The notes below the pieces were generated by a model. That model had not been told where the DNA came from. It ran no database searches and saw nothing but the letters and a program-made list of their open reading frames with translations. From Sphingomonas sp. JUb134 (GTDB lineage Bacteria > Pseudomonadota > Alphaproteobacteria > Sphingomonadales > Sphingomonadaceae), in assembly GCF_004341505.2 (NCBI RefSeq), contig NZ_SLYP02000001.1, forward strand, positions 1,127,001-1,191,000: a stretch of 64,000 bases of DNA. The letters are read 5' to 3'. Of this stretch, positions 43,270 through 52,254 are shown piece by piece (the first letter of the stretch is position 1; every line of letters begins with the position of its first letter). The position numbers and the translations under genes are program-made.

Positions 43270-44685
43270 CTAGCCCAGGCGGGCGGCGGCGGTGCGGAGG
43301 TCTTCGACGAAGCGGGCGTATTCGTCTTCGGCCTTGGCCCGGTCGGGGATGCGCAGCAGGTAGCTGGGGTGGACGGTGATCCAGCCCTCGCCGCCGCTGG
43401 GAAGCGCGATCGCCTGGCCGCGCTCGCGGCTGATGGTGACAGTGCGGCCCAACAGCGAGCGCGCGGCGGTGGCGCCGAGGGCTACCGTCACCTGCGGCTT
43501 CACCAGCGCGGTTTCCTGTTCGATCCACCAGCGACAGGCGTCGATCTCGCCCGCATCCGGCTTGCTGTGGATGCGGCGCTTGCCGCGCGGCTCGAACTTG
43601 AAGTGCTTGACCGAATTGGTGACGTAGACCGTCGAGCGATCGACGCCGGCTTGGGCGAGCGCGCGGTCGAACATCTGGCCGGCGGGGCCGACGAAGGGCT
43701 TGCCGGCCAAGTCCTCCTGGTCGCCGGGCTGCTCGCCGACGAACATCAGCCGCGCGTCGACCGGGCCTTCGCCGAACACCGTCTGGGTGGCGGGCTTCCA
43801 CAGGTGGCAGCGCTTGCAGCCCATCGCCTCTTCGCGCAGCGCCTCCCATGCGGCCTGGATGTTGCCGCCGATCTGGGTGCGGGCCTTGTCGATCATGCCT
43901 GCCTCTCGTGCCTGGGCGCCCGCGATCAGCTGTCCCACCAGCGCGGTCTCGGGCATGTTCTTCCAATATTTGCGCGGCATTTCCTTGAGCATCGCGCCCT
44001 TCTTGAGCCGCGCCGGGTTGAAGATGGAGGCATAGTAGGTCTTCCACACCTCCTCGACCGGATCGCCCTCGGGCGCGTCGGCGCGGGTGGCGCCCGGGCC
44101 TTCGGTGAGCAACTCGCCGTCCCAGTGTAGCGACACCTCCGGCGTCAGGATCGACCAGCGCATGCTGGCGAAGCGGTTGACGAAGAAGGCGGCGTTGGCG
44201 CGCACGATGTGATGCTCGGGCTCGAACCAAGCGACATAGCGGCTGGTGCCGTCGTCCTCCGCCACTTCGCGGAAGCGCAGGAAGGCGCGCATCTTGTGGA
44301 TGTCGCGGCGGACTTCCTTGGCGAGCCCTTCCAGCTTGCGAATGAGCGGGTCGGCGCGATCCTCGATCAGCCGGGGCTGGGTGCGGAGGCGACACAGCAG
44401 CGTGTAGAGCAGCGCGAACCGGTCGGGCGCCGCGGACATGACGACGTCGCGGGCGAGGTCGAGAAAGGCGCGCGGGACCGAGAAGCCAGGACCTGCGGGA
44501 GAGGCTGTCGGCGGAGCTTCGGGCGCACCTTGCGCGAACAGGTCCGCGACCGCGTCGCCGGTGCGCCACACCACCTGGTCGGGCGCCACCCCCTCGGCCG
44601 CGAGCCCGCGCGCGGCGTCGCGCCACGCGTCGAAGTCGTCGGGGGCCGGGAGGGTGACGCCGCGCACGTTACTCGCGCTCGTCAC
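43270..44685 (-). CDS. udgX: UdgX family uracil-DNA binding protein with DUF4130 domain
   Basis: This 471-residue fusion has an N-terminal DUF4130 domain (about 1-250) and a C-terminal family-4-like uracil-DNA glycosylase domain. The active motif GEQPGDQE starts at 317, and the UdgX-specific loop GKRRIHSKP carries H373, the residue that in characterised UdgX links covalently to the DNA after uracil removal. Four-iron cluster cysteines are in GCKRCHLW. It is usually paired with a radical SAM repair protein, which is here two genes upstream. It overlaps the hemerythrin gene by 17 bp. Confidence 0.92.
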   Translation of the reverse strand: MTSASNVRGVTLPAPDDFDAWRDAARGLAAEGVAPDQVVWRTGDAVADLFAQGAPEAPPTASPAGPGFSVPRAFLDLARDVVMSAAPDRFALLYTLLCRLRTQPRLIEDRADPLIRKLEGLAKEVRRDIHKMRAFLRFREVAEDDGTSRYVAWFEPEHHIVRANAAFFVNRFASMRWSILTPEVSLHWDGELLTEGPGATRADAPEGDPVEEVWKTYYASIFNPARLKKGAMLKEMPRKYWKNMPETALVGQLIAGAQAREAGMIDKARTQIGGNIQAAWEALREEAMGCKRCHLWKPATQTVFGEGPVDARLMFVGEQPGDQEDLAGKPFVGPAGQMFDRALAQAGVDRSTVYVTNSVKHFKFEPRGKRRIHSKPDAGEIDACRWWIEQETALVKPQVTVALGATAARSLLGRTVTISRERGQAIALPSGGEGWITVHPSYLLRIPDRAKAEDEYARFVEDLRTAAARLG

Positions 44686-45154
44686 TGCCGGGCGGGTTGT
44701 CGCGGGCTTCCTCCAGCTCCTTGGGCTTGCGGTCTTCGTAGATGTCGGCGAGCTTTTCCTCGGTGGCGTCGTCGAGCTCCTCGGCGGCGGCGGGGAACAT
44801 CTCTTCCTCCTCCTCGTCGATGTGGTGCTCGTAGCGGCGGCGCATGTGGAAGAACTTCTCCTTCCATTCGTCGGAGTCGAACTCGAGGTTCATGAGCTCG
44901 CCGAGCACATCGTCGACTTCCTTGTGCTCGGAGACGGAGTGGCGGGCGTCGTCGCGAAGCTCGGGGTCGCCGAGCATGGTTGCGTAGAGCGACTCCTCCT
45001 CGGCCGCGGCGTGGCTCTGCAGTTCGAGACGGAACTCCTCGAACAGCTGCTGGCGCTCCTCGGCAGGCGTGGAGAAATCGGCGAGCCGCGCGAGCATGCC
45101 GCGCTGCTTGTCGTGGTCGCGCTTCAGGTCCTGGTAGATGCGGGCGTCCGCCAT
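44669..45154 (-). CDS. Hemerythrin HHE domain protein
   Basis: This 161-residue acidic protein carries a hemerythrin-like HHE cation-binding four-helix domain, with His/Glu ligand clusters in KRDHDKQ, QSHAAAEEE, SVSEHKEVD and RRYEHHIDEEEEE. It probably binds a di-iron centre and senses or handles oxygen or NO; no partner domain is fused. ATG 45154 follows GGGAGGAACA. The gene is wedged between UdgX (17-bp overlap) and the radical SAM repair protein (67-bp gap), so it is likely co-transcribed with both. Confidence 0.88.
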   Translation of the reverse strand: MADARIYQDLKRDHDKQRGMLARLADFSTPAEERQQLFEEFRLELQSHAAAEEESLYATMLGDPELRDDARHSVSEHKEVDDVLGELMNLEFDSDEWKEKFFHMRRRYEHHIDEEEEEMFPAAAEELDDATEEKLADIYEDRKPKELEEARDNPPGSDERE

Positions 45155-45221
45155 GATGTTCCTCCCTGGGTTCGAGGGGACAACCGGCGGCGGGGCGCGG
45201 CGTTTCACCCGCGAATCACTC

Positions 45222-46469
45222 TCAGGCGGCGAACAGCTCGAGCTGCTGCTTCTTGGGCGCGACCAGTGGCTTCAGCTCGGCGCGGTCGGCGAGCGCGAGC
45301 GGGCGCCAGTCGTCGGCGATCAGGAAGGGGCGGAGCTTCTTGATCGAGACGGTGAGGCGAGCAACGTCGTCAAGGCGCAGGCGGCGCCAGCGGCGGGCGG
45401 AGAGGATGGCGTTCACCGCCTTCACCCCCAGCCCAGGCACGCGCAGCAGCGCCTCACGCGGCGCGCGGTTGACGTCGACGGGGAAGTTGTCGCGGAACTT
45501 CAATGCCCAGGCGAGCTTGGGATCGATGTCGAGCGGCAGCATGCCGGTGGCGTCGTCGGCGGCGGCGCGGACTTCGTCGGGCTTGTAGTCGTAGAAGCGC
45601 ATCAGCCAGTCTGACTGGTAGAGCCGGTGCTCGCGCATCAGCGGCGGGCGCTGGAGCGGCAACACCGCCGACGCCTCCGGGATGGGGCTGAAGGCCGAGT
45701 AATAGACCCGGCGCAGCTCGAACCGGTCGTAGAGGGTGGCGGCGCGGCCGACGATGTCGCGATCGGTCGCGGCATCGGCGCCGACGATCATCTGGGTGGA
45801 CTGGCCGGCGGGCGCGAAGCGGGGGGCGCTGCGGTAGCGCTTGCGCGCATCGGTGCCGTCGGTGATCGCGGTGCGCATCCCGTCCATCGCGCCCTCGATC
45901 TGGGTCTCCGACTTTTCGGGGGCGAGGCGCTTGAGGCCGCTGGTGGTCGGCAACTCGACGTTGATCGAGACGCGATCGGCGTGGAGCCCGGCCTGGTGGA
46001 TCAGCTCGGGGTCCGCGTCGGGGATGGTCTTGAGGTGGATATAGCCGCGGAAGTCGTGGTCTTCGCGCAAGCTGCGGGCGACCTCGACCATCTGCTCCAT
46101 GGTGTAGTTGGACGAGCGGATGATGCCGGAGGAGAGAAACAGCCCCTCGATATAGTTGCGGCGGTAGAAGCTGAGGGTCAGGCGCACGACTTCCTCGGCG
46201 GTGAAGCGCGCGCGCCGCACGTTCGAGCTCTTGCGGTTGATGCAATAATGGCAGTCGAAGATGCAGCTGTTGGTCAGCAGGATCTTGAGCAGCGAGATGC
46301 AGCGACCATCGGGCGCATAGGCGTGGCAGATGCCCATCCCCTCCGTCGAGCCCAGCCCCTTGCCGTCGCGCGAATTGCGCTTGGCCGTGCCGGACGAGGC
46401 GCAGGAGGCGTCGTACTTCGCAGCGTCCGCGAGGATCGCCAGCTTTTCGCGGGTGTCGAGCTGCGCCAT
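45222..46469 (-). CDS. Putative DNA modification/repair radical SAM protein
   Basis: This 415-residue protein has the radical SAM cluster CxxxCxxC (C69, C73, C76) in NSCIFDCHYC, a middle TIM-barrel-like region and a C-terminal helix-hairpin-helix segment (about 338-365, VPGLGVKAVNAILSARR) that could bind DNA. It matches the radical SAM family that co-occurs with UdgX. The reaction is unknown. It heads the three-gene run radical SAM, hemerythrin, UdgX. Confidence 0.9.
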   Translation of the reverse strand: MAQLDTREKLAILADAAKYDASCASSGTAKRNSRDGKGLGSTEGMGICHAYAPDGRCISLLKILLTNSCIFDCHYCINRKSSNVRRARFTAEEVVRLTLSFYRRNYIEGLFLSSGIIRSSNYTMEQMVEVARSLREDHDFRGYIHLKTIPDADPELIHQAGLHADRVSINVELPTTSGLKRLAPEKSETQIEGAMDGMRTAITDGTDARKRYRSAPRFAPAGQSTQMIVGADAATDRDIVGRAATLYDRFELRRVYYSAFSPIPEASAVLPLQRPPLMREHRLYQSDWLMRFYDYKPDEVRAAADDATGMLPLDIDPKLAWALKFRDNFPVDVNRAPREALLRVPGLGVKAVNAILSARRWRRLRLDDVARLTVSIKKLRPFLIADDWRPLALADRAELKPLVAPKKQQLELFAA

Positions 46470-46543
46470 CTGTTCTATCTATGTTCGAACGGGCGGCGGT
46501 GCAAGGCTGGAAGATCAGCGGGTTACGGCACAATTTTTCCGAG

Positions 46544-46648
46544 CCGTTCGCCCTGAGTAGCCATTGAGCGAAGTCGAAAGGGCGTATCGAAGGGCGGGTG
46601 CTTCGATACGGGTCTTCGACAAGCTCAGCCCCTACTCAGCACGAACGG
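46544..46648. repeat. Type B palindromic element, copy 2
   Basis: A 105-bp element with outer arms CCGTTCG...CGAACGG, then GAGTAG / CTACTC, and inner arms GTATCGAAG / CTTCGATAC. Compared with copy 1 (18446-18556), the changed outer bases keep pairing (T-A becomes C-G). The end of the 46632-48122 gene, including its stop codon, lies within it. Confidence 0.8.
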
Positions 46649-48122
46649 GGGTGGGGGCACGGTGCTGTGCGACAGAACCGTCGTCCGCCCGCCATGCCAG
46701 CCACGCCACAACCCCCAGCAGCGGCAGTGCGACCAGTGCCCAGATGCCCAGCCCCTCCCAGGGGGTGAAGCCGAGCCATTCGTCGGCGACGGTGCGCAGA
46801 TAGCCGGGTGCGAACCGCTCCAGCAGGACTGCGCGCCAGACCGCGTAGTCGAAGAAATCGGGGGCGGCGATTTCGGCCGAGGCGATCATCAGGTTGATGG
46901 CCATGGAGATCGCCAGCAGCTGCGCGGCAAGGAGCTTGCCGACCGGCGTGCGCAGCAAGGTCCAGAAGCCGGCGAGGCCGAGCCCCAGGAAGCCCAGGGC
47001 GGGAACGGCATGGCGGGGGCCGGTCGAGTGGCCGCCGTCCCAATAGTAATAGGCGGCGTTGTAGAGGAAGGGCAGGATGCTCAGCACGATCGCGAGCACG
47101 GCGAGGTCGCGGTGGCGGCGATCCCAGAGCAGCCAGGCGAGGCCGATCGGCGCCAGCACCAGCACCGGCGAGACCCACAGGATCCCCCGCCGCGGGCCGA
47201 ACACGATCTCCCACAGCACGTGCGGCTTGGGATAGGTGAGGCCGAAGAAGCCCTGCTGCATGCCGGCGAAGTCGGTGACGCCGGCATAGCCCGACTGGAA
47301 CGGCGATCCGAACGCAAAGGCATTGTAGGCGAACAGCGGCAGCACCGCGACGAGCGCGACGCCAGCGGCGGCGAGCATCACCGGGAGCCGCTGCGCCCAG
47401 GCCCAGCGCCGCATTCGCCACAGCGCCCACAGGCCGATCGGCAGCGCCTCCAGCACCGAAGGCGGCTCGATCACCGCGCCCCAGCCGAGTGCCAGGCCGG
47501 CGATCGCGGCATAGCCGATGCTGGCGCGGGTGCCGCCGGGCGTGCGGGTGCCCCGCCACACCGCCCAGACGGCGATCACCAGCATCGCGCCCGAGGCGGC
47601 ATGGCCGAAGATGGTGGTGGCCCAGCCCCAGGCGATCGAGCCCAGCGCATAGCCGAGCGCCCCGAACAGGCCGGCCGCAGGGCTGCCGGTCACGCCGCGG
47701 CCAAGGTCGAACAGCAGCATCGCAGCGATGGCGACGAACAGCGCCGAGGTGAAGACGGCGGTGAGGCGGACCCGGATCTTGATGAAGCGGTTGAAGCCGG
47801 GGTCCTCGTTGCGGATGCGGTGGAACTCGGCATCGTCGCCGGTGACGGCGTCGGCGAGCGCGACGAAGGGCACCGCCATCAGCGTCATGCCCGGTGCCTT
47901 GTCGGTGTAGAAATGGTCGCCGAACTGCGCGCGATCGATCGTCAGCGCGGCATATTCATCGATGGTGGCATTACCCTGCTCGACCAGCGAGACGGCGGCG
48001 TACATGCGGGTCGCGTTGTTGGGGTTGAACTCCCAGGAGCCGAACCAGCCGCAGGAGAACCAGACGAGCGCGAACAGCAACCAGGCGATCGGATCGCGTC
48101 TCAGTCCCGTCTGTGCCGTCAT
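46632..48122 (-). CDS. Membrane protein, GT-C glycosyltransferase-like
   Basis: This 496-residue protein has about eleven transmembrane segments and a large N-terminal loop with acidic residues (DEYAALTIDRAQFGDHFYTDKAPGM), a layout seen in GT-C type glycosyltransferases and related polytopic enzymes. I cannot assign a specific family. The last four residues and stop codon are encoded by the type B repeat, so the C-terminus was probably replaced or extended by the repeat insertion. Confidence 0.6.
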   Translation of the reverse strand: MTAQTGLRRDPIAWLLFALVWFSCGWFGSWEFNPNNATRMYAAVSLVEQGNATIDEYAALTIDRAQFGDHFYTDKAPGMTLMAVPFVALADAVTGDDAEFHRIRNEDPGFNRFIKIRVRLTAVFTSALFVAIAAMLLFDLGRGVTGSPAAGLFGALGYALGSIAWGWATTIFGHAASGAMLVIAVWAVWRGTRTPGGTRASIGYAAIAGLALGWGAVIEPPSVLEALPIGLWALWRMRRWAWAQRLPVMLAAAGVALVAVLPLFAYNAFAFGSPFQSGYAGVTDFAGMQQGFFGLTYPKPHVLWEIVFGPRRGILWVSPVLVLAPIGLAWLLWDRRHRDLAVLAIVLSILPFLYNAAYYYWDGGHSTGPRHAVPALGFLGLGLAGFWTLLRTPVGKLLAAQLLAISMAINLMIASAEIAAPDFFDYAVWRAVLLERFAPGYLRTVADEWLGFTPWEGLGIWALVALPLLGVVAWLAWRADDGSVAQHRAPTPVRAE

Positions 48123-48197
48123 GCCGCCGCCGCCGTTCCCCGTTCAAAGAGGCGTGCGGCTACGACGGCAGGGACTTGGACGCAACGTCCGGCGCGA

Positions 48198-48602
48198 TCA
48201 GGGAACGCTGCGTTCGGCCTCTGCCTTGGCGGCGCGGCGTTCCGCCTTCCAGCGGTTGGCGTTCTGGACGAAGCAGCCCGACTGGCCGCTGGCACCCACG
48301 GTGCTGCAGCTGCCGACGCCGGTGGCGCCTGCCTCCAGCCCGGACTGCTGGCGCACGGCCCAGCTCTGCTGGTCGGGCGACGCCTCGGTGGTGCGCAGCT
48401 CCTTGGGGATGCGGAAGCGCTCTTCCTCGCCCCGACGCACGCACACCACGATTTCCTCGCCATTGGCGTTGGTGGGGCATTTGTCGTTGCCGTAGATCAC
48501 CAGCACGCCGTTCTGTGCGGCATTCTGGGCGACCGCGGGGGCGGAGAGGCCCAGCACCGGTGCAGCCAGCCCGATCGCTGCCATCAGCATCCACTTTGCC
48601 AT
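48198..48602 (-). CDS. Hypothetical secreted protein, 134 aa
   Basis: This 134-residue protein has a signal peptide (MAKWMLMAAIGLAAPVLGLSAPAVAQ) and a mature part with four Cys (KCPTNANGEEIVVCVRR and SCSTVGASGQSGCFV), which may form disulfides in the periplasm. I do not recognise its function. ATG 48602 is chosen over the upstream ATG at 48626 because it begins the signal peptide. The gene follows coq7 (40 bp gap). Confidence 0.6.
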   Translation of the reverse strand: MAKWMLMAAIGLAAPVLGLSAPAVAQNAAQNGVLVIYGNDKCPTNANGEEIVVCVRRGEEERFRIPKELRTTEASPDQQSWAVRQQSGLEAGATGVGSCSTVGASGQSGCFVQNANRWKAERRAAKAEAERSVP

Positions 48603-48642
48603 CGGTCGTCCTCCTGTTGCCGCCATCCTAACGCGGCAAGCC

Positions 48643-49179
48643 TCATATGCGTTTCGATGCGGCGATTGCCACCCGGCAGCCGAGCCGGATCACGGCGGAC
48701 AGCACCGGATAGCCGATCGCCTGTTCGGCGCCGTGGGCGATCGCGGCTTCCTTGTGCTCCAGCTCCTCGGCCTGGAACTCCAGCACCGCGGCCGAAAGCT
48801 CCGGCTCCTCGTCGCGAAGCTCGGCGAGCTGCTGGTCGTAATGCTTGTCGATCTCGGTCTCGACGGCCGCGGTGCAGGCCATCGCCGCCTCCGGTCCGAT
48901 CGCGGCGGTGACGGCGCCGAGCGCGAAACCGGCGACGCTCCAGAAGGGCTGGAGCAGGGTCGGGCGGACGCCGCGTTCGGCGATCATGGCGTCGAACCAG
49001 GCGCGGTGGCGTTCCTCCTGCTTGGCCATGCCGACGATCTCGCGCGCGAGCGGGACGCGATCGCCCATCACCGCAAGCTGCCCCGCATAGATGCGGGTCG
49101 CGCCATATTCGCCCGCCTGATCCACCCGGATCATCTGGGAGACCGGTTCCCGCCGATCGCCGGGTCGCCACCGCTTCAT
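48643..49179 (-). CDS. coq7: Demethoxyubiquinone hydroxylase COQ7
   Basis: This 178-residue di-iron hydroxylase has the ligand-bearing segments VDQAGEYGATRIY, EERHRAWF, ETEIDKHYDQQL and EELEHKEAAI of COQ7/CLK-1, which hydroxylates 2-octaprenyl-3-methyl-6-methoxybenzoquinol in ubiquinone synthesis. ATG 49179 was selected; its A overlaps the dsbB stop (ATGA). Confidence 0.92.
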   Translation of the reverse strand: MKRWRPGDRREPVSQMIRVDQAGEYGATRIYAGQLAVMGDRVPLAREIVGMAKQEERHRAWFDAMIAERGVRPTLLQPFWSVAGFALGAVTAAIGPEAAMACTAAVETEIDKHYDQQLAELRDEEPELSAAVLEFQAEELEHKEAAIAHGAEQAIGYPVLSAVIRLGCRVAIAASKRI

Positions 49180-49652
49180 GCGCGTTTTCCTGCCAGCACA
49201 AAGATCCCCAACGCGCCGGCGAGCGAAAAGATCGCATTGAAGCCGGCGAGCGAAATGCCGGCCAGCGTCCATTGCGGCACGTCGCAGCGGATCACCGGCG
49301 CCTTCATGATCGCGTCGAGCATGTTGCCGCCGCCGCCCGAGAAGGGCGTCGCGCAGCCGGTGATGCCCTGCCACCAGCCATATTCGACGCCCGCGTGGAA
49401 CACGCCGATCGCCCCGCTGGCGGCGATCGCGACGCCGGCGAGCAGCACCAGCGCGACGCGGGCGGAGGTGCGCGCCACCAGGAAGCTGAGCATCGCGAGC
49501 ACGATGGCGGCGTAATGCGGCCAGCGCTGCCAATGGCACATCTCGCACGGGTAGAGCCCGCCCAGATATTGCGATCCGAGCGCGCCGAGCATCAGCACTG
49601 CGGGGACGAGCAGCGCGAGCCAGCGCGCCGCCTGGAGATTGCCGCCGCGCAT
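49176..49652 (-). CDS. DsbB family disulfide bond formation protein
   Basis: This 158-residue protein has four membrane helices and the two cysteine pairs of DsbB-type quinone-linked oxidases: CEMC in the first periplasmic loop and the pair ITGC/VIRC in the second. It would pass electrons from DsbA to ubiquinone. The gene overlaps coq7 by 4 bases, and starts 1 bp after the ctpA stop. Confidence 0.88.
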   Translation of the reverse strand: MRGGNLQAARWLALLVPAVLMLGALGSQYLGGLYPCEMCHWQRWPHYAAIVLAMLSFLVARTSARVALVLLAGVAIAASGAIGVFHAGVEYGWWQGITGCATPFSGGGGNMLDAIMKAPVIRCDVPQWTLAGISLAGFNAIFSLAGALGIFVLAGKRA

Positions 49653-49653
49653 G

Positions 49654-51015
49654 TCAGCGCTTCTTTGCCGGGGCCGCCGTCGCCACCGCGCGCGGCGCAG
49701 GACCCAGGCGGCCGAGCGTCTGCAGCGCATAGTGGAGCTGGAAATCCTCGATGCCGCGCTTCTTGAGCGCCTCGGCACTCTCGGTGAAGCGCGGATCTGG
49801 CTTGCCGTCGTCCTCCAGGACCGAATTGTCGACCTTGGCCTCGTTGATCAGGTGGCGGCGCAGGTCCGCCTCGCGGAACACCGGGCGATCCTTATAGTCG
49901 GGATCGGAGATCTGCGGCACCTTGAGGTCGGGCTCGATGCCGCCTTCCTGCACCGAGCGGCCCGAGGGCGTGTAGTAGCGCGCGGTGGTGAGGCGCAGCG
50001 CCGTCTCCGGCCCGAGCGGCAGCAGCGTCTGCACCGATCCCTTGCCGAAGGTCCGCTCGCCCATGACGATCGCGCGGTGATGGTCCTGGAGCGCGCCGGC
50101 GACGATTTCCGAGGCGGAGGCGGTGCCGGCGTCGACCAGCACGATGATGGGCAGGCCCTGGGTCAGGTCGCCGGCCTCGGCATAATAGCGTTCGATGTCG
50201 GTCTTCTCGCGGCCGCGCTGGGAGACGATCTCGCCGTGGTCGAGGAAGACGTCCGACACTTCGATCGCTTCGTTCAGCAGGCCGCCGCCGTTCTCGCGCA
50301 GGTCGACGATGTAGCCGAGCGGCTTGTGGCCGAGCGCCTTTTCGATCGCGGCGACCGCGGCGCGGGTGTCGGCGCCGGTCTGGGCGGAGAAGGTGTTGAT
50401 GTTGATGATGCCGATGCCGTCCTTCACCTCCCACTTCACAGGCTTCTGGACGATGATCTCGCGCGTCATGGTGGCGGTGATCGGCTTTTCCTGGCCCGGG
50501 CGGACCAGCGTCAGCGTGACCTTGGTGTTGGCGGGCCCGCGCATTTGCGAGATCGCCTCGTCCAGCGAGCCGCCGTAGATCAGCTTGCCGTCGATGTGGG
50601 TGATGTAGTCGCCCGCCTTGATGCCGGCGCGTGCCGCCGGCGTGTCCTCGGTCGGGGCGATGACCTTGATCGCGCCGTCGATCATGGTGACGGTGAGGCC
50701 GAGGCCGCCGTAATTGCCCTCGGTCGCGATGCGCATGTTGTCGAAATCGAGCGCGTCGACGTACGAGCTGTGCGGGTCGAGCGCCGCCAGCATGCCCTGG
50801 ATCGCGCCCTTCACCAGCACCTTGTCATCGACCTTGTCGACGTAGGAGGCGCGGACGCGGTTGTAGACGTCCATGAAGGTGTCGAGCTCGCGATAGCTGT
50901 CGCTATCGACCTGCGCCATCGCGCCGTTGGCGATCGGGACCAGCGCCAGCGCGCCCACGATCGCAGTGGCCTGGAGGAGCGGGCGAACCATGCGGGGAAC
51001 CTTATGAACGGACAT
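49654..51015 (-). CDS. ctpA: S41 family C-terminal processing peptidase
   Basis: This 453-residue protease has a signal peptide (about 1-35), a PDZ domain (about 95-175) and an S41 catalytic core. The Ser is in GTASASE (about residue 300) and the Lys in FGKGSVQ (about residue 325), the Ser/Lys pair of CtpA/Prc. It trims periplasmic proteins such as peptidoglycan hydrolases. ATG 51015 (MSVHKVPR) is chosen. It lies downstream of envC with about 57 bp between. Confidence 0.93.
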   Translation of the reverse strand: MSVHKVPRMVRPLLQATAIVGALALVPIANGAMAQVDSDSYRELDTFMDVYNRVRASYVDKVDDKVLVKGAIQGMLAALDPHSSYVDALDFDNMRIATEGNYGGLGLTVTMIDGAIKVIAPTEDTPAARAGIKAGDYITHIDGKLIYGGSLDEAISQMRGPANTKVTLTLVRPGQEKPITATMTREIIVQKPVKWEVKDGIGIININTFSAQTGADTRAAVAAIEKALGHKPLGYIVDLRENGGGLLNEAIEVSDVFLDHGEIVSQRGREKTDIERYYAEAGDLTQGLPIIVLVDAGTASASEIVAGALQDHHRAIVMGERTFGKGSVQTLLPLGPETALRLTTARYYTPSGRSVQEGGIEPDLKVPQISDPDYKDRPVFREADLRRHLINEAKVDNSVLEDDGKPDPRFTESAEALKKRGIEDFQLHYALQTLGRLGPAPRAVATAAPAKKR

Positions 51016-51072
51016 GCCGCACCGGAATAGCGCCAAAGCGTGGCCGCGTAAAAGGAACTCTGGCGGACCGCC

Positions 51073-52254
51073 TCAGCCGAGCATCGTCGCGAGGTCGATG
51101 GCGGCGCCGTGACGGCGCAGCTCGACGGTGACCTGGGGCGCGTCGCCGCCGGGGGCGAGGCCGAGCGGCGTGCCGGCGGCCACCTCGGTCCCGCGGCGCA
51201 CCGTGGCGCGGCCGAGCCCCGTGACGAGCGTCGTCCAGCCGTTGCCGTGATCGAGCAGGATGATGGTGCCGTAGCTGCGGAAGGGGCGGGCGAGCAGGAC
51301 TCTGCCGGCAAGCGGCGCGACCACGCGCGTGCCGGGCGCCACCGCGAGCGTCAGGCCGCGCGACCGTACGCCCGCGTCCGAAATCTCGCCGAAGCCGGTC
51401 ACCACCGCGCCGGTGACCGGCAGGCGATAGGGCGAGCGGTGGACGGGCGTGCCGTCCGAGCCTGGGCGCAGCAGCGGCCCGGACAGGGTGGTGAGCTCGC
51501 CCAGCGTCACCGCGGCGAGCTGCGTCTCCTGCATCTGGTCGACGATGTCGCGCGCCCGTTCGCCGAGCGCGATCGCGCGGTCCGATTCGACCAGTGCGGT
51601 GCGGCCGAGATCCTGCGAGCGCAGCCGCTGTGCCGCCTCCAGCCGCACCAGCTGGAGGCGCTCGTCCTCCAGTCGCCGGCGGCTGCTGCCGAGCGCCTGC
51701 ACCGCGAGTGCCGCCTGGCGCCGCGTGCGCTGCACCTCTGCGACTTCCGCGCGGACGGCGCTGGTGCGCTGGCGGACGGCGGGAAGCACGGTGGCGAGCA
51801 CGGCGCGGACGTGGACGGCATCGGCGGTGGAGCCGGGCTGGGCGACGGCCGCCACCGCCGGCCGGCGCGCGAGCGACTGGAGCGCGGCCATCAGCCGCAC
51901 GATCGGGTCGCGGCGGCGGGCAAGCTCGTCGCGGCGTTCGGCGAGCAGGCGGCCGACGACCGCCACGCGCGTTTCGGCGGCGCGGTGCTCCGCCTCGGCC
52001 GCGGCGATGCGGGCGGCCATGCTGCGCTGCCGGGCGGCGGCGCGATCGGCGGCGGTCTGGGCGGCGGCGGCCTGTCGCTCCAGCGCCTGGGCGCGCGCCT
52101 GGGCACGATCCGCCTCGATCCGGGCGGTGCGCAGCCGCTCGCGCTGCTGGTCGAGGGGGGAGGGGGCGGCGGTGCCGATGGTGACGGCGCCGAGTGCGGC
52201 GCTACCGGCGGCCAGCACCAGCAGGGCGGCCGCGACTTTCCCGCCGCGGCGCAT
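51073..52254 (-). CDS. envC: EnvC-like murein hydrolase activator (degenerate LytM)
   Basis: This 393-residue protein has a signal peptide (1-26), a long coiled-coil (about 30-250) and a C-terminal LytM/M23 domain. The zinc ligands are missing: HxxxD is replaced in RSRGLTLAVAPG, and the HxH position reads VTVELRR. It is therefore an activator rather than an enzyme, like E. coli EnvC which turns on amidases at division. It overlaps rlmH by 1 base, and ctpA follows, a common gene order. Confidence 0.88.
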   Translation of the reverse strand: MRRGGKVAAALLVLAAGSAALGAVTIGTAAPSPLDQQRERLRTARIEADRAQARAQALERQAAAAQTAADRAAARQRSMAARIAAAEAEHRAAETRVAVVGRLLAERRDELARRRDPIVRLMAALQSLARRPAVAAVAQPGSTADAVHVRAVLATVLPAVRQRTSAVRAEVAEVQRTRRQAALAVQALGSSRRRLEDERLQLVRLEAAQRLRSQDLGRTALVESDRAIALGERARDIVDQMQETQLAAVTLGELTTLSGPLLRPGSDGTPVHRSPYRLPVTGAVVTGFGEISDAGVRSRGLTLAVAPGTRVVAPLAGRVLLARPFRSYGTIILLDHGNGWTTLVTGLGRATVRRGTEVAAGTPLGLAPGGDAPQVTVELRRHGAAIDLATMLG

